Both the position numbers and the translations under genes were made by a program. A DNA stretch of 64,000 nucleotides from Bradyrhizobium sp. 4 (GTDB lineage: Bacteria; Pseudomonadota; Alphaproteobacteria; Rhizobiales; Xanthobacteraceae): contig NZ_CP064686.1 of assembly GCF_023100905.1 (NCBI RefSeq), positions 1,860,001 to 1,924,000 on the forward strand, written 5' to 3'. Below, in pieces: positions 43,776 to 52,881 of this stretch. The notes under the pieces are model-generated. The model did not search any database, was not told the DNA's origin, and worked only from the letters and a program-made list of their open reading frames with translations. Every line of letters begins with the position of its first letter. Position 1 is the stretch's first letter.

Positions 43776-46589
43776 CTATTGCCCCAGCCGTTCGATCAGG
43801 GCCGGTGCGTGCACCTGGTCGGCCTTGTAGTTGCCAGTCAGCGTGTACATCACGATGTTGGCGCCGGCGCGGTAGGCGAATTCGCGCTGGCGGGGGTCGC
43901 CGCCGGTCACCGGCAGCATGGCCTGGCCGTCGGGCCGCACGGCCCAGGCGCCGGCAAGGTCGTTCGAGGTGATGATGATCGGCGAGACGCCGTCGCCGCC
44001 GCGTGCCGGCCGCTGCGCGCTGTCTTCGTCGTCTTCGCGCGGCAAGGTCTCGACCCAGGTCTGGCCGGTTGTGAAGCGGCCGGGGAAGTCGCGCAGGAGA
44101 AAGAAGGTCTTGGTCAGCACGTGCTCGCGCGGCACCGGCTCCAGCTCGGGCACGTCGAGCGAGGACAGGATCTCGCGGAGCGTCTGCATGGCGGGGGTCT
44201 GCGCGGCGCCTTTCGCGCCGGGCGGCGCTTCGACCGCGTCGCGGGTGTCGAACAGCACGGTGCCGCCCTGCTTCATGTAGGCGTCGATCTTGTTGATGGC
44301 GTCCCGGGACGGCTTGGGCGCGCCCGGCACGATCGGCCAGTAGATCAGCGGGAAGAAGGCGAGTTCGTCGCGCGCCGGATCGATGCCGACGGGATCGCCG
44401 GCCTCGAGCGCGGTGCGCTGCGCCAGGAACAGCGTCAGTCCCGATAGCCCGGCCCTGACGATGGAATCGACGTCGGCATTGCCGGTCACGACATAGGCGA
44501 GGCGGGTCTGCGACACCGCCTTCATCGCGAACTCGTCGGACGCGCTGTCCGCGTGCGACGGCGTCGGCACGAACGAGGCGAAGGCTGCAAGCACCAGTCC
44601 GACAACGATCATCGCGGGCGCGGCGCGGCGGCGCAGCAGCGCGGCAAGACCGCCGCCGAGCACCGCGACGATAATGGCGTCGATCAGGAACAGCGCGAGC
44701 GCGGTCGATAGCAGCCAGCCGCGCAAGTCCTGCGGCTCGGCATTGGTGTAGGTGGCGTGTCGGGCGCGCAGGCTCGCGGTGTTCAGGGCTGCGATACGGT
44801 CGGCGCTGGCAAGCGTGTTCACGGCGAGCGGTCCTTCTGCCGGACCATAGAGGCCCGGCGGATGATCGGGTGTGGCGCGGTCGCGATAATCCGCGGGCAG
44901 CGGCTTTGCGGCGGCCGGCGGCGGACCGAAAGCGCCGAAGCCGTCGAGGATGTGCAACGGCGCCACCGTCTCGGCGGTCCCTTCAGTGGCAACGCCTGCG
45001 CCCGGCTTGGCGGTATAGCCGGACATGTCGACGACGCGGCGCAGGATTTCGACGAAGGTGCCCGACATGGGCAGATCCGACCAGCGCATGTCGGCGCTGA
45101 CGTGGAACAGGCTGACGACGCCCTTGCCGCGATGCTCGCCTGTTACCAGCGGCGTGCCGTCTTCCAGCGACGCCCAGCTCTTGGTGGCGAGCACGGCGTC
45201 GGGCTCGGCGAGCACCTGGCGGCTGATGGTGACGTCCTTGGGGACCACGACGCCGGCAAACGGACCGTCGGCGGCAAAGGAGGCCAGATGTTGCGGCTTT
45301 TCCCAGGTCAGGCTGCCGCCAAGCGTCCGGCCGCCCTTGCGCAGCTTGACCGGAACGAGATCGTCCTCGGCCTGCGCCAGCCTCGGACCGGCGAACCGCA
45401 CCAGCACGCCGCCCTGATCGATCCAGGCATTGAGACGCTCGCGGATTTCGGGGGCGATGGTGCCAACATCGGCGAGGATGATCATCGGCAGCTTCTGGTC
45501 GAGGAACTGCGTGATGCCCTGCTGCGGTGAGCCCTTGTCGGCAAGCCGCACGTCGGCGAACGGCGCCAGCGCCCGGGTGAGATAGAAGGTCGGCGCCAGC
45601 AGCGGCTGCGCGGTCTCGCTGGTCGAGCCCGAGACGATGCCGATGGCGCGGCGGCGCCAGCGCTTGTCGAGCAGCTGCACCGCGCCTGCGGAGCGCTCAC
45701 CGGCAATTTCCAGCCGCGTGATGTCGTTGCGCAGCTCGACCGGCAGATCGAACGAAGCTTCGGTTTCCTTGTCCTGCGGGCCGAACGAATAACGCGCTTC
45801 GCCGATCGGCGAGGCCTTCTGGTCCAGCGCGCGCACGGTGCCGATGGCGATGTCGCTGTCGGTGCGCAGCACCTTCACCGTCATCCTCGCTGCGGCGTTC
45901 TCGGCCGCGACCAGGGCCAGCGGTGACGAGGTGCCGCCTTCGAACACGGTCAGGCTGCGGTCGCCGACGGTCTTGCCGAGGCCAGCCACGAATTCCTCGC
46001 CGCGACCGGTATCGACGCTGTCGGAGAGCCAGGCGATCTCGCAGTCGCCGGTCGCCTTCAGGAAGCGATCGATTGCGGTCAGGGTCTCGACGCGCTCGAT
46101 CGAATACGGCTTCGGCGTGAGCTGCCGCAGCGCGACGCGCGCAGCGCCCGCCGGCATCAATGTGATATCGCGGTTCGGCTCGGACAGCGGCACCAGCGCA
46201 ATCGCACGGCGGTCGTTCTCGGCACTGGCGATCAACTCGTCGGCGGCCCTGATCCGGATGTCCCAGTTCGAGGCCGCGCTCCAGCCGTCGTCGAACATGA
46301 TCATCAGCGGCGCCTTGCTGGCGGCCGCGCCTGTTTGCGGATTCCAGATCGGACCGGCGGCGGCGAAAATGACCAGCGCGGCAGCCAGCAGCCGCAATGC
46401 GGTCAGCCACCACGGCGTCCGCGACGGCGTCTCTTCGCGCGGTGCGATGTCGAACAACAGGCGCGTCGGCGGAAACTCGATGCGGCGCGGCCGCGGCGGC
46501 ATCACGCGCAACAGCCACCACAGCACCGGCAGGCTGACGAGGCCGATCAGGAGCAGCGGTTCGGTGAAGGCGAGCGGCAGTCCCATCAT
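43776..46589 (-). CDS. BatA/DUF4159 domain membrane protein
   Basis: A 937-residue protein. The N-terminal BatA-type part has two helices (LLIGLVSLPVLWWLLRVMPP and a second near 60-80) and a degenerate VWA site (MFDDGWSAAS). Two more helices lie near residues 640-690, followed by a DUF4159 domain (FFPLIYWPIVPGAPKPS, GGTVLFDTRDAVEA). This combination is regular behind MoxR and DUF58 genes. Its start overlaps the DUF58 stop by four bases. The system is thought to act as an envelope chaperone or stress system; the specific role is unknown. Confidence 0.88.
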   Translation of the reverse strand: MMGLPLAFTEPLLLIGLVSLPVLWWLLRVMPPRPRRIEFPPTRLLFDIAPREETPSRTPWWLTALRLLAAALVIFAAAGPIWNPQTGAAASKAPLMIMFDDGWSAASNWDIRIRAADELIASAENDRRAIALVPLSEPNRDITLMPAGAARVALRQLTPKPYSIERVETLTAIDRFLKATGDCEIAWLSDSVDTGRGEEFVAGLGKTVGDRSLTVFEGGTSSPLALVAAENAAARMTVKVLRTDSDIAIGTVRALDQKASPIGEARYSFGPQDKETEASFDLPVELRNDITRLEIAGERSAGAVQLLDKRWRRRAIGIVSGSTSETAQPLLAPTFYLTRALAPFADVRLADKGSPQQGITQFLDQKLPMIILADVGTIAPEIRERLNAWIDQGGVLVRFAGPRLAQAEDDLVPVKLRKGGRTLGGSLTWEKPQHLASFAADGPFAGVVVPKDVTISRQVLAEPDAVLATKSWASLEDGTPLVTGEHRGKGVVSLFHVSADMRWSDLPMSGTFVEILRRVVDMSGYTAKPGAGVATEGTAETVAPLHILDGFGAFGPPPAAAKPLPADYRDRATPDHPPGLYGPAEGPLAVNTLASADRIAALNTASLRARHATYTNAEPQDLRGWLLSTALALFLIDAIIVAVLGGGLAALLRRRAAPAMIVVGLVLAAFASFVPTPSHADSASDEFAMKAVSQTRLAYVVTGNADVDSIVRAGLSGLTLFLAQRTALEAGDPVGIDPARDELAFFPLIYWPIVPGAPKPSRDAINKIDAYMKQGGTVLFDTRDAVEAPPGAKGAAQTPAMQTLREILSSLDVPELEPVPREHVLTKTFFLLRDFPGRFTTGQTWVETLPREDDEDSAQRPARGGDGVSPIIITSNDLAGAWAVRPDGQAMLPVTGGDPRQREFAYRAGANIVMYTLTGNYKADQVHAPALIERLGQ

Positions 46590-47533
46590 GCTGCCGGCCC
46601 CGCCTTGATCGTGGTGGTGCGGGCGCCCGACTTGCTCACCTGCATGCCGGCATGCAGGAACAGCAAGAGCTCAGCGGCCGAGCGGTCGGTGGCGTGCGTC
46701 GTGAACAGCCAGTCGAGCTTGTTGGTCTCGGCGCGGATCTGGTCGCGGTGCAGCGCGAGCCGCGCGGTGTAATCCTGCGCCCAGCTCTCGGCGCGGCCGG
46801 CGGTGATCACGCCGAACCCTTCCGGCTCGACGAACTCGACGCGGCCGGAATACGGGAACGATTCCTCGGCGGGATCGACGACCTGGACCAGCGTGCCATG
46901 CGCACCGGAGCCGGACAGGCCGGCGAGCGTGGTCCTGATCTCGGAGATCGGCGACCAGAAGTCCGACAGCACGATCGTCTCGGCCAGCGCCGCGGGCACG
47001 AAGGACGGCGGCAGGCTCAAGCGGTCGGCATCGTCATGCAGCATCGCCTGCGCCATCTTGTCGATGACGCTGCGGCTCGCGGTCGGTGCCATCAGCCCGG
47101 GAATGCCGACGCGTTCGCCGCCGGAGACGAGCAGCTCGGCCAGCGCGAAGGCGACGATCAGCGTCCGCTCGAGCTTGGATTCACGCGCCTGCTTTGAAGC
47201 GAACGCCATCGAGGGCGAGCGGTCGGGCCAGATCCAGACCGTGTGCGAGGCTTCCCATTCGAGCTCGCGGACGTAGAGGAGATCGTCGCGCGCCGAGCGC
47301 CGCCAGTCGACGTTCTGCGACGGCTCGCCGGAGATGAAGCGGCGGTATTGCCAGAAATTTTCGCCGGAGCCGGCGCGGCGACGGCCGTGCAGGCCGTGGA
47401 TGACGTTGGCGGCGATGCGGCGGGCCTCGAGCACCAGGCGCGGCAGCGAAGCGGCGAGCGTGCGGCTTTCGCCATCGGCACGTCGGATCGCGATGACCTC
47501 CTTCGCTGCGTGCCCGTTCTCCGCCGCCATCAA
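46586..47533 (-). CDS. DUF58 domain protein
   Basis: A 315-residue DUF58 protein. FWQYRRFISGEPSQNVDWRR is the family signature around residue 60-80, followed by a VWA-like region (WIWPDRSPSMAF, with DRSPS as DxSxS metal motif). DUF58 proteins are usual partners of MoxR ATPases. Start and stop overlap the neighbouring genes by four bases on each side (ATGA type), showing tight coupling. Confidence 0.92.
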   Translation of the reverse strand: MMAAENGHAAKEVIAIRRADGESRTLAASLPRLVLEARRIAANVIHGLHGRRRAGSGENFWQYRRFISGEPSQNVDWRRSARDDLLYVRELEWEASHTVWIWPDRSPSMAFASKQARESKLERTLIVAFALAELLVSGGERVGIPGLMAPTASRSVIDKMAQAMLHDDADRLSLPPSFVPAALAETIVLSDFWSPISEIRTTLAGLSGSGAHGTLVQVVDPAEESFPYSGRVEFVEPEGFGVITAGRAESWAQDYTARLALHRDQIRAETNKLDWLFTTHATDRSAAELLLFLHAGMQVSKSGARTTTIKAGPAA

Positions 47534-48528
47534 CCGATCCGTGTCTTCAATTGCCGGATCACGTCCGGAATCGTGCGGCCTTCGGCGCGCGCCTGGAATG
47601 TCAGCGCCATGCGGTGCTTCAGCACGGGCTCGGCGAGGTCGAGCACGTCGTCGATCGAGGGCGCGAGGCGGCCGTCGATCAGCGCGCGTGCGCGCACCGC
47701 GAGCATCAGCGATTGGCTGGCGCGCGGGCCCGGTCCCCAGGCGATGAACTTGCTGGTGTCGCCGCCATCCGGACCCGGACGGGCCGAGCGCACCAGCGAC
47801 AGGATCGCCTCGACCACGGAATCGCCGACCGGCAGCCGCCGGATCAGCCGCTGCGCGGTGATCAATGCGTCGGGTGTCATCGCGCCCTTCGCCAGCGTCT
47901 CGTCGGCGCCGGTGGTCTCGAACAGGATGCGGCGCTCGGCGTCACGATCGGGATAGTCGACGTCGATCTCCATCAGGAAACGGTCGAGCTGGGCTTCAGG
48001 CAGCGGATAGGTGCCTTCCTGCTCCAGCGGGTTTTGCGTGGCGAGCACGTGGAACGGCTTCGGCAGATCGTGACGCGCGCCGGCAACGGTGATGTGCTGC
48101 TCCTGCATCGCCTGGAGCAGCGCAGATTGCGTGCGCGGGCTGGCGCGGTTGATCTCGTCGGCCATCAGCAGTTGGGCAAACACGGGGCCGGAGATGAAGC
48201 GGAAGGCACGCTTGCCGGAGGTGCTCTCGTCGAGCACTTCGGCGCCGAGAATGTCCGACGGCATCAGGTCGGGCGTGAACTGGATGCGCTTGGCATCGAG
48301 GCCGAGCGTGATGCCGAGCGTCTCGACCAGCTTGGTCTTGGCGAGACCGGGGACGCCGATCAACAACGCATGGCCGCCGGAGAGGATGGTGACCAGCGTG
48401 TTCTCGATCACGCGATCCTGACCGAAGATGACGGACGCGATCGCATCCTTTGCCGCACGAATCTGGCTCGACACCTGCTCGGCTGAACGGACTACTCCGT
48501 CTTCGAGCTTCTCGACACTCTCAGCCAT
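47530..48528 (-). CDS. MoxR family AAA+ ATPase
   Basis: A 332-residue AAA+ ATPase of the MoxR group. Walker A GVPGLAKT (residues 58-65), Walker B LLMADEINRASPR (Asp124, Glu125) and QNPLEQEGTYPLPEAQLDRF (sensor 1 and arginine region) are all present. MoxR ATPases act as chaperones assembling or activating partner proteins with VWA domains, which here would be the three following gene products. The gene heads the operon; the upstream region is shared with the divergent DUF1285 gene. Confidence 0.95.
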   Translation of the reverse strand: MAESVEKLEDGVVRSAEQVSSQIRAAKDAIASVIFGQDRVIENTLVTILSGGHALLIGVPGLAKTKLVETLGITLGLDAKRIQFTPDLMPSDILGAEVLDESTSGKRAFRFISGPVFAQLLMADEINRASPRTQSALLQAMQEQHITVAGARHDLPKPFHVLATQNPLEQEGTYPLPEAQLDRFLMEIDVDYPDRDAERRILFETTGADETLAKGAMTPDALITAQRLIRRLPVGDSVVEAILSLVRSARPGPDGGDTSKFIAWGPGPRASQSLMLAVRARALIDGRLAPSIDDVLDLAEPVLKHRMALTFQARAEGRTIPDVIRQLKTRIG

Positions 48529-48760
48529 CCGTTAGCTCCTTCAGCCTGCCATGCGGCTCGCTTGCGTCGTCATGTCATCACGTCCTCAACTCAAGACGTG
48601 GGCCCTATGCTAGACTTGCAGGAAGGCCATGTATTCGTTGAATTAACCTATCCCCACCTTATCGGCTTAGGGATATGTAGGGCATCACGAAGTGGCGACC
48701 TCCACACCGGACGAATGCGGGGTGGAACCGAGCACCCGGATACAACGTAAACCTGCACCA

Positions 48761-48794
48761 ATCGTGCCAAATGACCGATCGTGCCAAATGACAA
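48761..48794. repeat. Tandem 17-bp repeat at the DUF1285 gene start
   Basis: ATCGTGCCAAATGACCG at 48761-48777 is followed directly by ATCGTGCCAAATGACAA at 48778-48794, 15 of 17 bases alike. The second unit contains the ATG (48788) of one possible start of the downstream gene. The repeat could be a double operator or a replication slippage product. Confidence 0.65.
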
Positions 48795-49420
48795 AGTCAG
48801 GGCAAACCATGGCGAACCAAGGGCAGAGCGCCGATCGCGGTCTTGAGGGGCTGACTGCCGCTGCCAAAACTGCTGCCGATGCCGAAGGCGCCAAAAAGGG
48901 CCTGCCTCCGGTGCATTTGTGGAATCCGCCGTTTTGCGGCGATCTCGACATGCGAATCGCATCCGATGGTACTTGGTTCTATTTGGGGACGCCAATCGGC
49001 CGTCATGCTTTGGTTCGCCTGTTCTCGACCATCCTCAAGCGTGAAGGCGACAAGCATTTCCTCGTCACGCCGGTGGAGAAGGTCGGCATTCGCGTCGACG
49101 ACGCGCCGTTCATGGCGGTCGAGATGCAGAAGGACGGCGAGGACAACCACCGCGTGCTCCGCTTCCGCACCAATGTCGACGACTGGGTCACCTGCGATGC
49201 GGCGCATCGGCTGCGCTTCGAACAAGCCAAGGACGGCGGGCTGACGCCTTATCTGCATGTCCGCGCCGAGCTCTGGGCCAAGGTCACCCGCGCGCTCTAT
49301 TACGATCTGGTTGACATGGGTGAGGAGCGGATGGTCGATGGCCAGCCGATGTTCGGTGTCGAATCGGCCGGCGAATTCTTCGCCATGGCCGATGCGGAGC
49401 AGGTGAGGGCCGCGCTTTGA
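48788..49420 (+). CDS. DUF1285 family protein
   Basis: A 210-residue protein of the DUF1285 family. PPVHLWNPPFCGDLDMRIAS and DGTWFYLGTPIGRHALVRLF are the signature, followed by FLVTPVEKVGIRVDDAPF. Possible starts are ATG 48788 (inside the 17-bp repeat) and ATG 48809; the domain begins after a 30-residue Ala-rich lead, so the choice is not decisive. The stop overlaps the next gene's TTG start by four bases. No function is known. Confidence 0.85.
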   Translation: MTKSGQTMANQGQSADRGLEGLTAAAKTAADAEGAKKGLPPVHLWNPPFCGDLDMRIASDGTWFYLGTPIGRHALVRLFSTILKREGDKHFLVTPVEKVGIRVDDAPFMAVEMQKDGEDNHRVLRFRTNVDDWVTCDAAHRLRFEQAKDGGLTPYLHVRAELWAKVTRALYYDLVDMGEERMVDGQPMFGVESAGEFFAMADAEQVRAAL

Positions 49421-50088
49421 ACAAGCCTATCTCCAGGAACGATTGCGCCGTGATCGGTGCGGCCGATTTCTTCGCCCGCTCCGCCGCGCGGCTCGGCTTC
49501 GACGTTCCGCCCGGTCTCTACGATCCCAACATCATTCCGGCCTCGGGCGATCCCGGTACCGACAAGATGCTCGAGATCATCGCGCGCGAGCAGCCGGTGC
49601 GGCCGGCGGCGGTCTTGATCGCGGTGGTCGATCATCCCGAGCCGACCATCCTGCTGACGCAGCGCTCGGCGCATCTGAACGACCATGCCGGCCAGATCGC
49701 CTTTCCCGGCGGCAAGATCGACGCGACCGACCGCTCGCCGCTCGATGCGGCGCTGCGCGAGGCCGAGGAGGAGGTCGGGCTGTCCAGAGACTTCGTCGAG
49801 CCGATCGGCTATCTCGATCTCTACGGCACCGGTTTCGGCTTCCGCATCCTGCCGACGGTTGCCAGGGTGCGCCCGGGTTTTGAGCTGACGATCAACCATT
49901 CCGAGGTTGATGACGCGTTCGAAGTGCCGCTATCCTTCCTGATGAACCCGGCCAACCACCAGGTGCACAGCAAGGAATTCCGCGGCATGGAGCGGTCCTA
50001 CTACGCGATGCCGTTTGCCGAACGCTACATCTGGGGCGCGACGGCCGGCATGCTGCGCGTACTCTACGAGCGGATCTATTCATCATGA
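49417..50088 (+). CDS. CoA pyrophosphatase (Nudix, NudL-like)
   Basis: A 223-residue Nudix protein. LLTQRSAHLNDHAGQIAFPG directly before the Nudix box GGKIDATDRSPLDAALREAE is the UPF0035 signature of the coenzyme A pyrophosphatase group, which cleaves CoA and acyl-CoA to phosphopantetheines and 3',5'-ADP. A TTG start at 49417 overlaps the DUF1285 stop. The C-terminal SYYAMPFAERYIWGATAGML is also conserved. It belongs to the same transcript as DUF1285, DUF6111 and the CCA enzyme. Confidence 0.9.
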   Translation: MNKPISRNDCAVIGAADFFARSAARLGFDVPPGLYDPNIIPASGDPGTDKMLEIIAREQPVRPAAVLIAVVDHPEPTILLTQRSAHLNDHAGQIAFPGGKIDATDRSPLDAALREAEEEVGLSRDFVEPIGYLDLYGTGFGFRILPTVARVRPGFELTINHSEVDDAFEVPLSFLMNPANHQVHSKEFRGMERSYYAMPFAERYIWGATAGMLRVLYERIYSS

Positions 50089-50348
50089 TCCGGCCGATCC
50101 TGACCGAGATCGGAATCTTCCTCGTTCCCTTTGCCGTCTATGCGCTGTTCCTGGCCGCCACGCGTTCCGGCCTGTTCGTGCAGTCGTCCTGGCCGATCAC
50201 CATCGTCGCGCGCCTCATGCTGGCGGCGCTCGTGCTGGTGATCGCGGGGCTGATCGGCTTTGCGCATTTCTCCGGCGCCGCGCCGGATTCGACCTATGTC
50301 CCCGCCCATGTCGAGAACGGCAAGCTCGTGCCGGGCGTGGAAAGATAG
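50085..50348 (+). CDS. Small membrane protein, DUF6111 family
   Basis: An 87-residue protein with two hydrophobic helices: EIGIFLVPFAVYALFLAATR and LMLAALVLVIAGLIGFAHFS, then a short tail STYVPAHVENGKLVPG. This is the DUF6111 pattern, regularly located between the CoA Nudix gene and the CCA-adding enzyme gene in rhizobiales. Its start overlaps the preceding stop by four bases. No function is known. Confidence 0.85.
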   Translation: MIRPILTEIGIFLVPFAVYALFLAATRSGLFVQSSWPITIVARLMLAALVLVIAGLIGFAHFSGAAPDSTYVPAHVENGKLVPGVER

Positions 50349-50357
50349 GACCGGCCG

Positions 50358-51614
50358 ATGAGCGCGGTGCCCATGCTCGCCGATGCGCCCTGGCTGATGT
50401 CGGGCGGGACCGCGCGCGTCCTGCAATTGCTCAACGCGGATGGCGAGGAGGCGCGGGTCGTCGGCGGCGCCGTGCGCAACGCGCTGCTCGGCCTTGTCCC
50501 CGGTGACATCGACATCGCGACCACGGCGCTCCCGCACGAGGTGATACGGCGCGCCAAGAGCGCCGGCATCAAGGCCGTGCCGACCGGCATCGACCACGGC
50601 ACCGTCACCCTCGTCATCGACAGCCAGCCTTACGAAGTCACGACGCTGCGCGAGGACACCGAGACCTTCGGCCGCAAGGCCAAGGTCGCGTTCGGCCGCG
50701 ATTGGGTGAAGGACGCCGAGCGTCGCGACTTCACGATGAACGGGCTCTCGGTCGATGCTGACGGCGTCGTCCACGATTACGTCGGAGGCATCGCGGATGC
50801 GGCGGCGCGGCGCGTGCGCTTCATCGGTGATCCCGACCAGCGTATCGCCGAGGATTTCCTGCGCATCCTGCGCTTCTTCCGCATCCACGCCGCCTTTGGC
50901 GCCGGCGATCCCGATCGCGACGGTTATCTCGCCTGCATCCGGGGACGCGCCGGCCTTGCGAGCCTGTCGGCCGAGCGGCTGCGCATGGAGATGCTGAAGC
51001 TGCTGGCGGCTGGCGGCGCCTCTGCCGCCGCGCTCGCCATGGCGGATGGCGGATTGGTGCAGGCGCTGACCGGCGGCGTGGTCTACACCGGGCCGCTCTC
51101 GGCGATGATCGCGATCGAGCGCGAGCTTGGCCTCGCCGCGAGCAGCACGCGGCGGCTCGCCGCGCTGACGGTCGCGGTGACCGAAGACGCCAAGCGCGTC
51201 GCCACGCGTTTGAGGCTCTCCAATGCGGAAACCAAGGCGCTCGATTCGATGGGGCACCGCTGGTGGCGCTTGGCCACCAAGGGCGAAGCCGATGCGCGGC
51301 GATTGCTCTACCGGCTCGGCGCGGAGTGCTATCACGATCGCGTGTTGCTGGGCTGGGCGCGAGCCGGCGGTGACGTCGGCTCATCGCGATGGCGTGCGCT
51401 CGCCGAGCTGCCGCAGCGCTGGATTGCGCCGAAATTTCCGCTCCGCGCCGCCGACTTCATCGCGCGCGGCATGGCGGAAGGACCCGCGCTCGGACATGTC
51501 TTGACGCTCGCCGAGGACGCTTGGCTTGCTGCGGATTTTCCCCTAGAGGAAGCCGCACTCGTTTCCATCGCCGATCAAGCTGCGGCACGAATCAGCCGCG
51601 ACGAGAGAACGTGA
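50358..51614 (+). CDS. cca: CCA tRNA nucleotidyltransferase
   Basis: A 418-residue class II nucleotidyltransferase that adds or repairs the 3' CCA end of tRNAs. VVGGAVRNALLGLVPGDIDI supplies the GG loop and the catalytic Asp pair (DID), TLREDTETFGRKAKVAFG with DAERRDFTMNGL are the RRD-type nucleotide-selection motifs, and DPDQRIAEDFLRILRFFR follows. The protein is full length. It overlaps the downstream transporter gene by GTGA. No tRNA gene lies in the window; this is a housekeeping enzyme. Confidence 0.93.
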   Translation: MSAVPMLADAPWLMSGGTARVLQLLNADGEEARVVGGAVRNALLGLVPGDIDIATTALPHEVIRRAKSAGIKAVPTGIDHGTVTLVIDSQPYEVTTLREDTETFGRKAKVAFGRDWVKDAERRDFTMNGLSVDADGVVHDYVGGIADAAARRVRFIGDPDQRIAEDFLRILRFFRIHAAFGAGDPDRDGYLACIRGRAGLASLSAERLRMEMLKLLAAGGASAAALAMADGGLVQALTGGVVYTGPLSAMIAIERELGLAASSTRRLAALTVAVTEDAKRVATRLRLSNAETKALDSMGHRWWRLATKGEADARRLLYRLGAECYHDRVLLGWARAGGDVGSSRWRALAELPQRWIAPKFPLRAADFIARGMAEGPALGHVLTLAEDAWLAADFPLEEAALVSIADQAAARISRDERT

Positions 51615-52378
51615 CCATCGTCTCAGGCTTCGCCGACATCTCGATCTTTCAGCTGCTGCTGGTCGCGTTGATGGCGTTGTTTGCTTCGATCATCGGTGGT
51701 CTCGCCGGCTACGGCACCGGCGCCCTGATGCCGCTGGTGCTGGTGCCTCTCGTTGGCGCCGAGCCCGTGGTGCCGATCATCGCGATCTCCGCGATCTTCA
51801 CCAATTCCAGCCGCGCGGTCGCCTATCTCCGCTATGCCGATCGCCGCCGCGCGCTGATCGTGCTGGCCTGTGCGGCACTGACGACCGCGCTCGGCGCCTA
51901 CGGCTATACGCGCCTCACCAATGCGGGGGCGGCGCTCGTGATCGGCTCCATGCTGATCCTGAGCGTGCCGCTGCGCCGTGTGCTCCGCCGCCGCCAGGTC
52001 AAGATCGGCGACACCGGTCTCGCGGCAGGCTCGGTCGGCTATGGCGTGCTGGTCGGCGGCACCTCTGGCTCCGGCGTGATCCTGCTATCGCTGCTGATGG
52101 CCGCGGGCCTTGAGGGCGCCGCCGTCATCGCGACCGATGCAATGATCTCGCTCGGCACCGGCCTCATCAAGATCTCGGTGTTCGGCCTCGCCGGCGCTGT
52201 CACTGCGCAGGTGCTCGCCTTTGCACTTCTGATCGGTGCCATCGCGATTCCCGGCGCGTTCCTGGCCAAAGCCTTCGTCGAGCGGATGCCGGTACACATC
52301 CACACCGCGATCCTCGACGTCGCGGTGATCACGGGCGGGTTGGTGATGATCTCTGCTGCGGCGAGGCAGCTGATCTAA
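51611..52378 (+). CDS. TauE/SafE family membrane transporter
   Basis: A 255-residue integral membrane protein with about eight helices and Gly-rich signature LMALFASIIGGLAGYGTGAL, plus a second related unit GGTSGSGVILLSLLMAAGLEG, the internal duplication typical of TauE/SafE (sulphite or organosulphonate exporters). Start at GTG 51611, overlapping the cca stop. Substrate not known; the family also transports other anions. Confidence 0.87.
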   Translation: MTIVSGFADISIFQLLLVALMALFASIIGGLAGYGTGALMPLVLVPLVGAEPVVPIIAISAIFTNSSRAVAYLRYADRRRALIVLACAALTTALGAYGYTRLTNAGAALVIGSMLILSVPLRRVLRRRQVKIGDTGLAAGSVGYGVLVGGTSGSGVILLSLLMAAGLEGAAVIATDAMISLGTGLIKISVFGLAGAVTAQVLAFALLIGAIAIPGAFLAKAFVERMPVHIHTAILDVAVITGGLVMISAAARQLI

Positions 52379-52422
52379 CGCCGACAGGTGTCCCGCTGCG
52401 GGGGTTGGATCAGGCCGCAGGT

Positions 52423-52752
52423 CTAGTGTGAGGGACTACAATCCAGTTCCTTGATCCTGCCGGCGGCGTCAAACGCCAAGAGTGCACTCATCACGCCGGC
52501 ACTGGTGATGTACGAGATGATGGTGCCGTCGTTGCGCCAGGGATTGAGGTCGTCCAACGTGCCCGCCGGATATTTTCGGAGGCGATCGACCCAATAGGCA
52601 CGAAGTGCCTCGCGGCCGGTGATGGTTTGGCCGCCAGCGCAACCGCAATGGACCACGGCGTCCTCGGCATAGAGTTCCAAAATCGCGTCGATGTCGCCCG
52701 CGCGATACGCATCAAGCCAGTCGACTGCAACGGCCATGGGATCAAAGGACAT
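52423..52752 (-). CDS. SnoaL-like (NTF2 fold) protein
   Basis: A 109-residue SnoaL-type protein, starting MSFDPMAVAVDWLDAYRAGD. It shares the fold class, not close sequence, with the 8591/9350 pair. A GTG three codons upstream (52761) is an alternative start. The Cys-rich VVHCGCAGG loop is unusual for the family. It is divergent from the large fusion regulator with 129 bp between the starts. Confidence 0.75.
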   Translation of the reverse strand: MSFDPMAVAVDWLDAYRAGDIDAILELYAEDAVVHCGCAGGQTITGREALRAYWVDRLRKYPAGTLDDLNPWRNDGTIISYITSAGVMSALLAFDAAGRIKELDCSPSH

Positions 52753-52881
52753 ATTTTTCACTCACATGCGTCCAAATCTGGTTCAGGCCGGGGAACCACC
52801 AAGCCTCCTATGATTTTAATATCCCACCCGGCCACGGCCATATGCCGAAGGACATAGAGGACCGGGCCGAGGGCAAGATCG

